DNA from: Lachnoclostridium sp. Marseille-P6806
GTDB lineage: Bacteria; Bacillota; Clostridia; Lachnospirales; Lachnospiraceae
Assembly (NCBI RefSeq): GCF_900625025.1
Contig: NZ_LR130580.1
Location: forward strand, 83,908-147,907
Reading direction: 5' to 3'
Length of the DNA stretch: 64,000 nucleotides
Part shown: in pieces, positions 8,871 through 17,247 of the stretch
Layout of the letters: each line of letters begins with the position of its first letter
Position numbering within the stretch: the stretch's first letter is position 1
The notes under the pieces: model-generated
What the model was told of the DNA's origin: nothing
Databases searched by the model: none
Seen by the model: only the letters and a program-made list of their open reading frames with translations
Program-made: the position numbers and the translations under genes

Positions 8871-10511
8871 TCAGGCAATCTCGTCGGGATCGACGATCAC
8901 CTCCAGAAGAACGGATTCCTGCGCGTCCAGAAACGCGCGGATACACTCCTCCATGGGAACCTCCATATCCAGACGCTCATAACGCATACCATACGCCTCC
9001 GCAATGCGGTCAAGTCTGGGACTTCCCGTGAGATCCGTGACGGAATACCGGTCGCGGTAGACAAAATGCTGGTGCTGACGGACCAGTCCCAGCGTGTCAT
9101 TCCGAAGCACGACAATCTTTAACGGCACGCCGTACTGACAGGCCGTGCCCAGCTCCATGAACGACATCTGGAACGCGCCGTCACCGGTCACGGCGACCAC
9201 CTGCCGCGCAGGAGCCGCGAGCTTCGCGCCGAGCGCCGCGCCGACGGAATACCCCATGGTTCCCATGCCGCCGGAGGTGAGGAAGCGCCCCTCCCGTATC
9301 ACGGCCGAAGAGCAGGACCACATCTGATTCTGTCCGACATCTGCGACATAGACGCCGTCTTTCTCCATGGCAAGGGTGAGCCGGCGGATAAACGCTCTCG
9401 GATCCACCGCTCCGGCAGCCCGCGTCTTTGCCGCGCTCTCCTCCCGAAGCGCCCGGCTCTCCCTCTCCTCCTCCCGGAAGCCGCCGAGCTCCTCTGCCCA
9501 CGCCGTATAGTCTGCCGTGAGCTCCTCCTTGCCGAGCGCATCAAAAATCGCCCGGATATCTCCGACGAGGGGAATGTTCGGCCCGACGTTCTTTCCGATT
9601 TCCGCCGGATCCACATCAATATGCACCAGCGTTTTTCCCTCTGTAATGACCGCCGGGCGATTGATCGACCGGTCGGCGACGCGGGCGCCGGCCATAATAA
9701 CCAGATCCGCCGCATTCATCGCCCGGTTTGCGCAGGCTTGTCCGTTGTTCCCGACCATGCCGAAAAACAGAGGATGCTCCGTAGGCATGGCGGAAAGCCC
9801 CATCATCGTGCAGACCACCGGGATTCCGTGGCGTTCTGCAAAATCCCGCACCTGTTCCGCTGCCCCGGCAAGATGTACGCCGCCTCCGATGCACATGATC
9901 GGCCGCTCCGCCTCTCCGAGCTGCTTTGCCACCTTACGGATCTGCACCATGTTGCCGCTGACCGTGGGCTTATAGGTGCGCATGGAGACCGTTTCCGGAT
10001 AGGAAAACCGGCTCAGCGTCTCTTTCTGGATATCCGCCGGAAAGTCAATGAGAACCGGCCCCTTTCGTCCCGAATTCGCGATGTAAAAGGCCTCGCGGAA
10101 GATGCGGGACACGTCCGCAGCCCGCCGGACGATGTAGCTGTATTTTACAAAGGACTCGACCGCGCCCGAAATATCCGCCTCCTGAAACACGTCCGAGCCC
10201 ATCTGCCCGGTGTCGACCTGCCCGGTGATGCAGACCATGGGAATGCTGTCGGCAAAGGCCGTGGCAATTCCTGTGATCAGATTCTCCGCACCGGGGCCGC
10301 TTGTGACGGCGACGACGCCGACCTTTCCCGAGATCCGGCTGTATCCGCTGGCTTCATGCGCCGCATTCTGCTCCTGCCGGACCAGAATCGTCCGTATCTC
10401 CGTATTCAGTATGCTGTCATAGAAAGGACAAATCGCTACGCCGGGATAGCCGAAGACATACTCGACCTCCTCCGCCTCAAGACATCTGACTGCCGCATCC
10501 GCACCGTTCAT
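8871..10511 (-). CDS. ilvB: Acetolactate synthase large subunit
   Basis: 546 residues. N-terminal ThDP Pyr domain with the catalytic Glu region EQNAAHEASGYSRISGKVG, a central FAD-binding domain, and a C-terminal PP domain with GDGAFQMSFMELGTA, the Mg/ThDP motif. It condenses pyruvate to acetolactate, or pyruvate with 2-ketobutyrate. It is the first gene of the minus-strand ilv-leu operon and diverges from a lipoprotein gene. Its ATG overlaps the stop of an 11-codon upstream reading frame. ilvD, leuA and leuB are not in this window. Confidence 0.97.
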   Translation of the reverse strand: MNGADAAVRCLEAEEVEYVFGYPGVAICPFYDSILNTEIRTILVRQEQNAAHEASGYSRISGKVGVVAVTSGPGAENLITGIATAFADSIPMVCITGQVDTGQMGSDVFQEADISGAVESFVKYSYIVRRAADVSRIFREAFYIANSGRKGPVLIDFPADIQKETLSRFSYPETVSMRTYKPTVSGNMVQIRKVAKQLGEAERPIMCIGGGVHLAGAAEQVRDFAERHGIPVVCTMMGLSAMPTEHPLFFGMVGNNGQACANRAMNAADLVIMAGARVADRSINRPAVITEGKTLVHIDVDPAEIGKNVGPNIPLVGDIRAIFDALGKEELTADYTAWAEELGGFREEERESRALREESAAKTRAAGAVDPRAFIRRLTLAMEKDGVYVADVGQNQMWSCSSAVIREGRFLTSGGMGTMGYSVGAALGAKLAAPARQVVAVTGDGAFQMSFMELGTACQYGVPLKIVVLRNDTLGLVRQHQHFVYRDRYSVTDLTGSPRLDRIAEAYGMRYERLDMEVPMEECIRAFLDAQESVLLEVIVDPDEIA

Positions 10512-10546
10512 TATGCTCCTCCTCCGGGCTTTCTCTGCATGAACAT
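10511..10546 (-). CDS. Possible 11-codon leader ORF overlapping ilvB
   Basis: After AAAGGAGCCGGT, a good ribosome site, a frame reads MFMQRKPGGGA and stops at TAATG, sharing its last bases with the ilvB ATG. The ilvB ribosome site (GGAGGAGGAG) lies inside it. It contains no Leu, Ile or Val codons, so it is not a classical attenuation peptide. It could couple or tune ilvB translation, or be a chance frame. Confidence 0.35.
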   Translation of the reverse strand: MFMQRKPGGGA

Positions 10547-10571
10547 ACCGGCTCCTTTCGTAATTGTATTT

Positions 10572-10577
10572 ACTCTA
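10572..10577 (-). promoter_or_regulatory. Possible extended -10 element of ilvB
   Basis: The minus strand reads TGTGCTAGAGT, an extended -10 (TG-C-TAGAGT), 26 bases upstream of the leader ORF. No convincing -35 box lies 17 bases upstream. I see no T-box leader or leucine-rich leader peptide before ilvB. Confidence 0.35.
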
Positions 10578-10658
10578 GCACAGTTGACCGCAAATTGGCA
10601 TCTGTTTCTTTCCGGTCGCCACAGACAGCGGGACGGCTTCCTCCGCAGGCGGAAAAGA

Positions 10659-10687
10659 TTGCCGTGCGCCCCCGGCTGTGCTAAAGT
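10659..10687 (+). promoter_or_regulatory. Promoter of the divergent lipoprotein gene
   Basis: TTGCCG (10659-10664), 17-base spacer, TAAAGT (10682-10687), preceded by TG. It is about 70 bases before the TTG start of the lipoprotein gene. Confidence 0.55.
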
Positions 10688-10756
10688 AAGCCGGTATAAA
10701 GAATATTCTGAGAATCGACGATTTCATACAGAAATTTCATATGGAGATTTCACACC

Positions 10757-11311
10757 TTGAAGCATAACAGATTCTGTTCATTCCGTCCTGCGCAGCTCCT
10801 GTCCGCGCTTTTTACGCTTTTTCTCGCCGTCTCTCTCGCCGCCTGCGGCGGGGAGGAGCCGCCGGAGGACATTGCGGCCTACCGGGAGGCCATGACAGGC
10901 TTTTTCGACGAGCTCTCGGCATGCCAGACGGAATTTTCCTCCATCGATGTCTCCGCAGACGACGCTGAGACAAGGCTCCTTGCGGTGATCGGCCGGATGG
11001 ACGAGTGCTGCCGGAGCGCCGCGGAGGCGGAGCCCCCTGCGGAATTTGAGAATGTGAGGAACATGGCGAAGGAGGCTTCCTCCTGCATGGAGGAGGCAAA
11101 AACGCAGTTCCATGCAGCCTTTGAGGGTGAGGCCTATGACCCGGAGGCCTACGACCGCGCCATGCAGTCCTATGAGGCGGCCGGCGTCCGCATCGGCTAT
11201 ATGGCCTCCCTGCTCCACGGAGTCATTCCGGAGGGCGTCACCGTCATCGATTCGGAACCCGTCTCCGAATCGGAGGCCGCTGACCCGGGAACCGCCCCGG
11301 CCCCCGGATAA
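10757..11311 (+). CDS. Small lipoprotein of unknown function
   Basis: 184 residues. It begins MKHNRFCSFRPAQLLSALFT with a hydrophobic segment ending in the lipobox LAAC followed by GGEE, so Cys at about residue 30 is the lipidated residue. The mature part is acidic and helical with conserved-looking Cys pairs (DECCRSAAEAEPP, ASSCMEEAK), and the tail is rich in Glu, Pro and Ala. The start is TTG, with GGAG 10 bases upstream; no ATG fits. It is one of very few plus-strand genes here, diverging from ilvB. I recognise no family. Confidence 0.72.
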   Translation: MKHNRFCSFRPAQLLSALFTLFLAVSLAACGGEEPPEDIAAYREAMTGFFDELSACQTEFSSIDVSADDAETRLLAVIGRMDECCRSAAEAEPPAEFENVRNMAKEASSCMEEAKTQFHAAFEGEAYDPEAYDRAMQSYEAAGVRIGYMASLLHGVIPEGVTVIDSEPVSESEAADPGTAPAPG

Positions 11312-11322
11312 ACGCAGAAAAA

Positions 11323-11365
11323 CAGCCCGGCAGAAGCACCTGTCTGATATGCTCTGCCCGGGCTG
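11323..11365. terminator. Bidirectional terminator hairpin between lipoprotein gene and tyrS
   Basis: CAGCCCGGCAGAAGC (11323-11337) pairs with GCTCTGCCCGGGCTG (11351-11365) between convergent genes. A-rich sequence lies on the left side and a mixed T-rich run on the right. Confidence 0.6.
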
Positions 11366-11391
11366 TCTGTATAACTCTCACAAAAACACAC

Positions 11392-12621
11392 TTACAATAC
11401 GACTTTCTTAAAGCTCTTCTTTCCCCGCTTCACGAGAATTCCCTGCCGAAGCTGCTCTTTCGTATAGGACTCGCGGATGGAACTCACTTTCTCTCCGTCC
11501 ACCGTGACGCCGCCCTGCTCCACATTCCGGCGCGCCTCCGACCGGGTTCCGGCAAGTCCGGACTTCACCATAACCGCGAGAATATCAATGGTTCCGTCCT
11601 CCTGAAAATCCTCTTCGGCAAGAGTCTCGGTCGGCAGATGCTCGGAATTCATGTCCACCGCGCCGGAGAACAGTGCCTCCGCGCCGGCTTTCGCTTTCTT
11701 CGCCTCCTCCTCGCCATGCACCAGCGTGGTGAGCTCCGAGGCAAGTATAGTCTTGGCCTCGTTCAGCCGGCTTCCGTCCCAGCGGTCCATCTCGTCGATT
11801 TCCTCAAGGGGCAGGAATGTCAGCATCCGCAGGCATTTCAGCACATCGACATCGTCGATGTTTCTCCAATACTGGTAAAAATCATAGGGGGAGGTCTTGT
11901 CCGGATCGAGCCAGACCGCGCCGCCGCTCGTCTTTCCCATCTTGGTTCCGTCGTGCTTCAGCAGCAGCGTGATGGTCATGGCGTAGGCGTCCCTGCCCAG
12001 CTTTTTGCGGATCAGCTCCGTGCCTCCCAGCATATTACTCCACTGGTCGTCGCCACCGAACTGCATATTGCAGCCGTAGTCCTCATAGAGCTTCAGGAAG
12101 TCATAACTCTGCATCAGCATGTAGCTGAACTCCAGAAAGGACAGCCCCTGCTCGAGGCGGTTCACATAGCAGCGCGCCCGGAGCATGTCGTTCACGGAGA
12201 AGCACGGTCCGATGTCACGCATGAAATCCATGAAATTCAGATTTCTGAGCCAGTCTGCGTTGTTGACCATCTGCGCCTTGCCGGGGCCGAATTCGATGAA
12301 GCGGCTCATCTGCCGCTGAAAGCACTCCACGTTGTGATCAATCGTCTCCGTCGTCATCATCTGACGCAGATCGGAACGGCCGGACGGATCGCCGATCATC
12401 GCGGTCCCCCCGCCCACAAGGGCGATCGGACGGTTGCCTGCCATCTGCAGGCGCTTCATAAGACAGAGCGCCATGAAATGACCCACATGGAGCGAGTCGG
12501 CCGTGGGATCGAAGCCGATGTAGAACGTGGCCTTTCCCGCATTGATGAGCTCACATATCTCCTCTTCGTCCGTAAGCTGTGCCAGAAGCCCCCGGCGCTG
12601 CAGCTCTTCATAAATTTTCAT
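11392..12621 (-). CDS. tyrS: Tyrosyl-tRNA synthetase
   Basis: 409 residues, TyrRS type 1. It contains GFDPTADSLHVGHF (HIGH-like motif), the tyrosine-binding YMLMQSYDF, the KMSKS equivalent KMGKTSGGAVW, and a C-terminal S4 RNA-binding domain (SGLAGTRSEARRNVEQGGV). It charges tRNA-Tyr. Only 84 bases separate it from gpsA and no T-box leader is visible, unlike many Firmicutes tyrS genes. AGGGAGG precedes the ATG. Confidence 0.97.
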   Translation of the reverse strand: MKIYEELQRRGLLAQLTDEEEICELINAGKATFYIGFDPTADSLHVGHFMALCLMKRLQMAGNRPIALVGGGTAMIGDPSGRSDLRQMMTTETIDHNVECFQRQMSRFIEFGPGKAQMVNNADWLRNLNFMDFMRDIGPCFSVNDMLRARCYVNRLEQGLSFLEFSYMLMQSYDFLKLYEDYGCNMQFGGDDQWSNMLGGTELIRKKLGRDAYAMTITLLLKHDGTKMGKTSGGAVWLDPDKTSPYDFYQYWRNIDDVDVLKCLRMLTFLPLEEIDEMDRWDGSRLNEAKTILASELTTLVHGEEEAKKAKAGAEALFSGAVDMNSEHLPTETLAEEDFQEDGTIDILAVMVKSGLAGTRSEARRNVEQGGVTVDGEKVSSIRESYTKEQLRQGILVKRGKKSFKKVVL

Positions 12622-12705
12622 TCAAATCCTCCCTTGCATCTCTGTAATAGCTTGCGAACCCTGTTGTGCGGAGGACGTATCCGCCGCACCCTGACACAGA
12701 CCGCT

Positions 12706-13716
12706 CTAGGCGGTCCACTCCTGTGAAATCTCCGTCTTGCGGTCGCGGAGCATCAGATCCCGCACCGCCTCCGCCGCCGGCTTGTTTTCCATCAGAATCG
12801 CGTAAACCTCATCAATAATCGGCGTCGAAACGCCGTACTTTTCCCCGAGCTGCTTCCCCGCTTTCGCGGAATAGACACCCTCGACGATCTGCTGTACCTC
12901 GCGCATCGCCTCCTGCGGCGTTCTGCCCTGCCCGATGAGGATGCCGGCCCTGCGGTTGCGCGAGTGCATGGAGGCGCAGGTCACGATCAGATCGCCGATG
13001 CCCGTGAGCCCCGCAAAGGTTTCCGGGTGTCCGCCCATTGCCGTGCCAAGCCTTGTGATCTCCGCAATGCCGCGGGTGATGAGCGCCGCCTTGGTGTTGT
13101 CCCCGTAGCTCAGACCGTCGGCAATCCCCGCTCCCAGCGCCACCACATTCTTGAGAGCCGCGCCGATCTCCATCCCCAGAACATCCGGCGAGGCGTAGAC
13201 GCGGAACACCTCATTCATGAAAATATCCTGTATATATTTTGCTGTTTTTTCGTCCGCCGCACCGGCGACAATCGCCGTGGGAATCCCTCTTCCGACCTCC
13301 TCGGCGTGCGTCGGCCCGCACAGAACCGCAACGTTCGCCTGCGGGATCTCCTGCCCGATAATGGCGGACAGAGTCATCAGGCTGTCCTCCTCGATGCCCT
13401 TGGCCACAGAGACAATCAGCTGACCGTACTTGCAGAACTCCGCCATGCGCTTCGCCGTCGCCCGCGTAAAGGGGGACGGCACGGCGAGAACCAGCATATC
13501 CTTGTCCGACATGACGGGGCGGAGCTCCTCCGAGGCCTGCACTGTGTGCGGCAGCAGCGTCCCCGGAAGCTTTACTTTCTGCTCGTGGTCCCGGTTTATC
13601 ATTTCGCACTCCGCCGGATCGATCGACCACACGGACACGCGGTGCCCGTTGCCCGCCAGCCGGTATGCGAGAGCCGTTCCCCAGCTTCCCGCGCCAATTA
13701 TTCCGATATCAGCCAT
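12706..13716 (-). CDS. gpsA: Glycerol-3-phosphate dehydrogenase [NAD(P)+]
   Basis: 336 residues. N-terminal GAGSWGTALAYRLAGNGH Rossmann motif, then SVAKGIE, CGPTHAEEVGRG, the catalytic-Lys region GAALKNVVALGAGIADG, and TFAGLTGIGDLIVTC. It reduces dihydroxyacetone phosphate to sn-glycerol 3-phosphate for phospholipids. Its start codon overlaps the plsY stop (TAATG), and plsY uses its product. Gene order in transcription is der-plsY-gpsA-tyrS. Confidence 0.97.
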   Translation of the reverse strand: MADIGIIGAGSWGTALAYRLAGNGHRVSVWSIDPAECEMINRDHEQKVKLPGTLLPHTVQASEELRPVMSDKDMLVLAVPSPFTRATAKRMAEFCKYGQLIVSVAKGIEEDSLMTLSAIIGQEIPQANVAVLCGPTHAEEVGRGIPTAIVAGAADEKTAKYIQDIFMNEVFRVYASPDVLGMEIGAALKNVVALGAGIADGLSYGDNTKAALITRGIAEITRLGTAMGGHPETFAGLTGIGDLIVTCASMHSRNRRAGILIGQGRTPQEAMREVQQIVEGVYSAKAGKQLGEKYGVSTPIIDEVYAILMENKPAAEAVRDLMLRDRKTEISQEWTA

Positions 13717-14423
13717 TATTTTCCTTTCTTACCGCGTTCGCTTTTCAGCTTTTCCAGATCCTCTTCGGAAAGGGCCGCATGATTCCGCCGGCCCAGATAG
13801 GTCTTCCGCTCGCTGCCGTTCCGGAGCCGTTTGAGATTGCCCCTGTGCTGAAACCAGCACAGTCCGGTGATCAGCGCGCCGAGAAGATACATCTCAAGCC
13901 GTGTGCCGACAGATGCCGCGCCATAGCCGCCGCACTGTCCCATCACAATCAGCTGGATATAAAACACCGTCACCATGCAGAGCGACCCCAGCGACACAAA
14001 GTGGGTGGAGAGCCACGGAATCATAAAGCTGAGAAAGCCCACCGGAATATAGGACCAGTGGAAGCCGCAGAGAAAGCCCGCCGTGACGGCGACGCCCTTG
14101 CCTCCGTGAAACTTCATATAAAACGGATAATTGTGCCCGATGATGCAGCCGATCGCCGCCCACATCTTAAGCAGATAGATCTGATCCGGATAGCGCTCTC
14201 CAAAGATCAGCGCCGTGATCCACAGTGCCAGAACCGTCTTGAGCATATCCCCGGCGAGGACAATGATGCCGGAGCGGGTTCCCAGCGTCCGGAGCATATT
14301 GGTCGTCCCGGCATTGCCGCTCCCATAGTTCCGGATATCGATCCCCAGGAGCCGCCCGTACAGATAGGCCGTCTGAAACAGACCGAACAAGTATCCTATA
14401 AGAAGACAGTACAATCTGACCAT
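13716..14423 (-). CDS. plsY: Glycerol-3-phosphate acyltransferase PlsY
   Basis: 235 residues, membrane protein with about five hydrophobic segments. The PlsY motifs are present: GSGNAGTTNMLRTLG, IGHNYPFYMKFHGGKGVAV and an APxxxTHF-like region. It transfers acyl groups from acyl-phosphate, made by PlsX (32523-33545), to glycerol 3-phosphate at the inner membrane face. About 30 residues of charged, Lys/Arg-rich C-terminal tail (KSERGKKGK) extend beyond the usual end. Confidence 0.94.
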   Translation of the reverse strand: MVRLYCLLIGYLFGLFQTAYLYGRLLGIDIRNYGSGNAGTTNMLRTLGTRSGIIVLAGDMLKTVLALWITALIFGERYPDQIYLLKMWAAIGCIIGHNYPFYMKFHGGKGVAVTAGFLCGFHWSYIPVGFLSFMIPWLSTHFVSLGSLCMVTVFYIQLIVMGQCGGYGAASVGTRLEMYLLGALITGLCWFQHRGNLKRLRNGSERKTYLGRRNHAALSEEDLEKLKSERGKKGK

Positions 14424-14440
14424 AACGATCCTTTCCGCGC

Positions 14441-15790
14441 TCAGTCTCTTCCCGCGCCGTTTTCGCCGCGTTCGCGGACAATGATCTTTAACGGCGTGCC
14501 CTTGAAGCCAAAAGTCGCCCGGAGCTGATTCTCCAGATAACGCTGGTACGAAAAATGGAACAGCTCCTTGTCATTGCAGAACATGACAAACGTCGGCGGC
14601 TTGACGCCGACCTGCGTCGCATAATAAATCTTGAGCATCCGCCCCTTGTCCGACGGAGGCTGCTGCATCACAACCGCCTCGGTGATGATCTCGTTGAGCA
14701 CGCCCGTCTGAATACGCAGGTTCTGATTCGCCGAGACCGTGTCGATGAGATCATAGAGCCTGCCGAGGCGCTGCCCCGTCTCGGCGGAGATGAACAGGAT
14801 CTCCGCATAGCTCAGAAACGAGAGCGTTCTGCGTATTTTTTCCGTGAATTCCCCGACGGTGTGATTGTCCTTTTCGATCAGATCCCACTTGTTGACCGCG
14901 ATGATGACCGCCTTGCCCCTGTCATGCGCAATGCCGGCAATCTTTGCGTCCTGCTCGCTGACGCCCTCTTTCGCGTCAATGACAAGAACCGTGATATCCG
15001 CCCGCTCCACGGCGCCCACCGTGCGGACGATCATATAGCGCTCCAGCTCCTCCCTGATTTTGTTCTTTCTCCTAAGTCCCGCCGTGTCAATGAAGATATA
15101 CTCCTGCCCACCGTGCATCACCGCCGTGTCGATGGCATCCCTTGTCGTCCCGGCAATGTCCGAGACGATCACGCGGTTCTCGCCGATCAGACGGTTGATG
15201 ATCGAGGATTTGCCGACATTCGGCTTGCCGACGATTGCAATGCGGACGCGCGTATCCTCTTCCTCCGTCTCTTTCGGCTCGGGGAAGTGCTTCACCACCT
15301 CGTCAAGCAGATCGCCGATGCCGAGACGGTTCGCCGAGGAAACCGGGAAAGGATCGCCGATGCCGAGATTGTAAAATTCGTAGACATCCGGCGTCATCAC
15401 ATCGAAGCGATCCACCTTGTTCACGACCAGAATGACCGGCTTGTGCGCGCGGCGCAGCATATCCGCCACCTTGCCGTCCGCGTCCATCATACCGGTTTTC
15501 ACATCCGTCATGAACAGAATCACATCCGCCATATCAATCGCAAGCTGCGCCTGTTCTCTCATCTGGGACAGAATGACGTCCTTGGAATCCGGCTCGATGC
15601 CCCCGGTGTCGATCAGTGTGAACTCATGATTCAGCCACGCACAGTCCGCATAGATCCGGTCCCGCGTCACGCCGGGCGTATCCTTGACAATCGCAATATT
15701 TTCCCCTGCCAGCGCATTAAACAGGGTGGACTTGCCCACGTTCGGCCGGCCGACGACGGCGACGATGGGTCTGGATTTCTTTTTGCTCAT
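14441..15790 (-). CDS. der: Ribosome biogenesis GTPase Der (EngA)
   Basis: 449 residues with two tandem GTPase domains: [15 protein letters not shown] with DTGG and NKVD, then GKPNVGKSSIINRLI with DTAG and NKWD, followed by a KH-like C-terminal domain ending FKGTPLKIIVRERG. It acts in 50S subunit assembly. ATG follows GAGGTTTTT. A consensus-like promoter lies at 15846-15874, back to back with that of prs. Confidence 0.98.
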   Translation of the reverse strand: MSKKKSRPIVAVVGRPNVGKSTLFNALAGENIAIVKDTPGVTRDRIYADCAWLNHEFTLIDTGGIEPDSKDVILSQMREQAQLAIDMADVILFMTDVKTGMMDADGKVADMLRRAHKPVILVVNKVDRFDVMTPDVYEFYNLGIGDPFPVSSANRLGIGDLLDEVVKHFPEPKETEEEDTRVRIAIVGKPNVGKSSIINRLIGENRVIVSDIAGTTRDAIDTAVMHGGQEYIFIDTAGLRRKNKIREELERYMIVRTVGAVERADITVLVIDAKEGVSEQDAKIAGIAHDRGKAVIIAVNKWDLIEKDNHTVGEFTEKIRRTLSFLSYAEILFISAETGQRLGRLYDLIDTVSANQNLRIQTGVLNEIITEAVVMQQPPSDKGRMLKIYYATQVGVKPPTFVMFCNDKELFHFSYQRYLENQLRATFGFKGTPLKIIVRERGENGAGRD

Positions 15791-15845
15791 AAAAACCTCA
15801 TACTGTCACAAAACGTTCTGCCTCCCGCAGATATAAAACAGGTTC

Positions 15846-15874
15846 ATTCTATCGAAAAAAAACAGATTCTTCAA
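15846..15874 (-). promoter_or_regulatory. Promoter of der-plsY-gpsA-tyrS
   Basis: TTGAAG (15874-15869), 17-base spacer containing eight T, TAGAAT (15851-15846); 56 bases before the der ATG. Confidence 0.65.
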
Positions 15875-15897
15875 GCTCTGCGCTCCGGGTTTTCCCC

Positions 15898-15926
15898 TTG
15901 CCCGCGCCGCGTTTTGCACGTATAAT
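15898..15926 (+). promoter_or_regulatory. Promoter of prs
   Basis: TTGCCC (15898-15903), 17-base spacer, TATAAT (15921-15926), 57 bases before the prs ATG. Confidence 0.75.
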
Positions 15927-15983
15927 GGGGAGCGGCCCCATGGGCGGGCCCCTCCGCAAATATTCTTAATTACGAGGTCAGAC

Positions 15984-17186
15984 ATGTCCGACAAACCGCT
16001 TCACGAGCAACTTGAAAGATTACTTCCGGCCGCGCCTCTTGGCCTGATTGTTCTTCCCTCCGCGGCGGAGCTCGGACGCTCCGTCGATCACTGGATCTGC
16101 GATTTCCGCAGGGCGGATCACAGCATCACCAAAAAGGATCCCGCTTTTCGCGATTATGTACGGGAGAGCTATCAGATCAGCGCTCCCACGCCCCGCTTCG
16201 GCTCCGGCGAAGCCAAGGCCGTTCTGCCCGAGTCTGTCCGCGGCAAGGATATCATGATCCTCGCGGATGTCTGCAATTACTCTCTCACCTACCGGATGCG
16301 CGGCTTTACCAACCGCATGTCGCCGGACGATCATTTTCAGGATCTCAAGCGCGTCATTGCCGCGATCAACGGGAAAGCACATCGCATTTCCGTCATTATG
16401 CCTTTCCTCTACGAGGGACGCCAGCACAAGAGGAGCGGCCGAGAGTCTCTCGACGGCGCCATGATGCTGAAAGAGCTCGTCGATATGGGAATCACCAACT
16501 TCATCACCTTTGACGCACACGATCCCCGGATCCAGAGCGTGGCGCCGCTCACCAATTTCGACAATTTCCTGCCCCCCTATCAGTTCCTGCGCACGCTTCT
16601 TTCCAGCGAAAAGGATCTCATCATCGACAAGGATCACATCACCGTCATCAGCCCCGACGAGGGGGCCATGGAGCGGGCGATCTACTTCGCCTCCGTCATC
16701 GGGGCGGACACCGGCATGTTTTACAAGCGCCGTGATTACTCTCTCATCGTAAACGGGAAAAATCCGATCGTCGCCCACGAGTTTCTCGGCTCCGACATCA
16801 CGGGGCGCGACGTCATCGTGATCGACGACATGATTTCCTCCGGCGGCTCGATGCTCGATACGGCGAGACAGCTCAAGGAGCGCGGCGCTCGGCGCGTCTT
16901 CATCTGCTGCACGTTCGGCCTCTTCACCGATGGTCTCGCGCGCTTTGACGAAGCATATGAAAACCGCTGGTTCGACAGAGTCATCTGCACCAACTTAAGC
17001 TACCTCAACCCCGCTCTCGCCTCCCGCCGCTGGTTCTCCGCTGCGGATATGAGCAAATACCTTGCGACGATCATCGACTATTTCAACCACGATGCCTCGA
17101 TCAGCAATGTCACCACGCCCACGGACAAGATCCACGAGATTCTCGACGCCTACAACAGCAACCGGAGCCTTGTCGACGAAATATAA
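15984..17186 (+). CDS. prs: Ribose-phosphate pyrophosphokinase (long clostridial form)
   Basis: 400 residues, about 85 longer than the classical enzyme. The PRPP-binding loop VIVIDDMISSGGSMLDTA and the MPFLYEGRQHKR segment identify it as a PRPP synthetase-type protein. A weakly conserved N-terminal extension and an insert around residues 60-110 account for the extra length; such long forms are common in Lachnospiraceae. It makes PRPP from ribose 5-phosphate and ATP. It stands alone on the plus strand and converges on rnhB-yraN with a 61-base gap that holds a GCGGCTGCAGCCGC palindrome without a U-run. Confidence 0.88.
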   Translation: MSDKPLHEQLERLLPAAPLGLIVLPSAAELGRSVDHWICDFRRADHSITKKDPAFRDYVRESYQISAPTPRFGSGEAKAVLPESVRGKDIMILADVCNYSLTYRMRGFTNRMSPDDHFQDLKRVIAAINGKAHRISVIMPFLYEGRQHKRSGRESLDGAMMLKELVDMGITNFITFDAHDPRIQSVAPLTNFDNFLPPYQFLRTLLSSEKDLIIDKDHITVISPDEGAMERAIYFASVIGADTGMFYKRRDYSLIVNGKNPIVAHEFLGSDITGRDVIVIDDMISSGGSMLDTARQLKERGARRVFICCTFGLFTDGLARFDEAYENRWFDRVICTNLSYLNPALASRRWFSAADMSKYLATIIDYFNHDASISNVTTPTDKIHEILDAYNSNRSLVDEI

Positions 17187-17247
17187 GGCCTCTCGGTCGA
17201 ACCGGAGGCGGCTGCAGCCGCGGCGGCGCTCCGCATGGATCACAGCA

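Noticed and set aside
10511..10546. Classical attenuation peptide for the ilv operon
   Set aside because: The 11-codon frame has no Leu, Ile or Val codons and is not followed by a terminator before ilvB.
12622..12705. T-box leader expected before tyrS
   Set aside because: The gap is only 84 bases with one small GTGCGG/CCGCAC hairpin; no T-box sequence (TGGNACCGCG-like) or specifier loop is present. The same applies to the ilvB upstream region.
17187..17247. Terminator between prs and rnhB-yraN
   Set aside because: The palindrome GCGGCTGCAGCCGC and a CCTC/GAGG stem are present, but no U-run follows on either strand.
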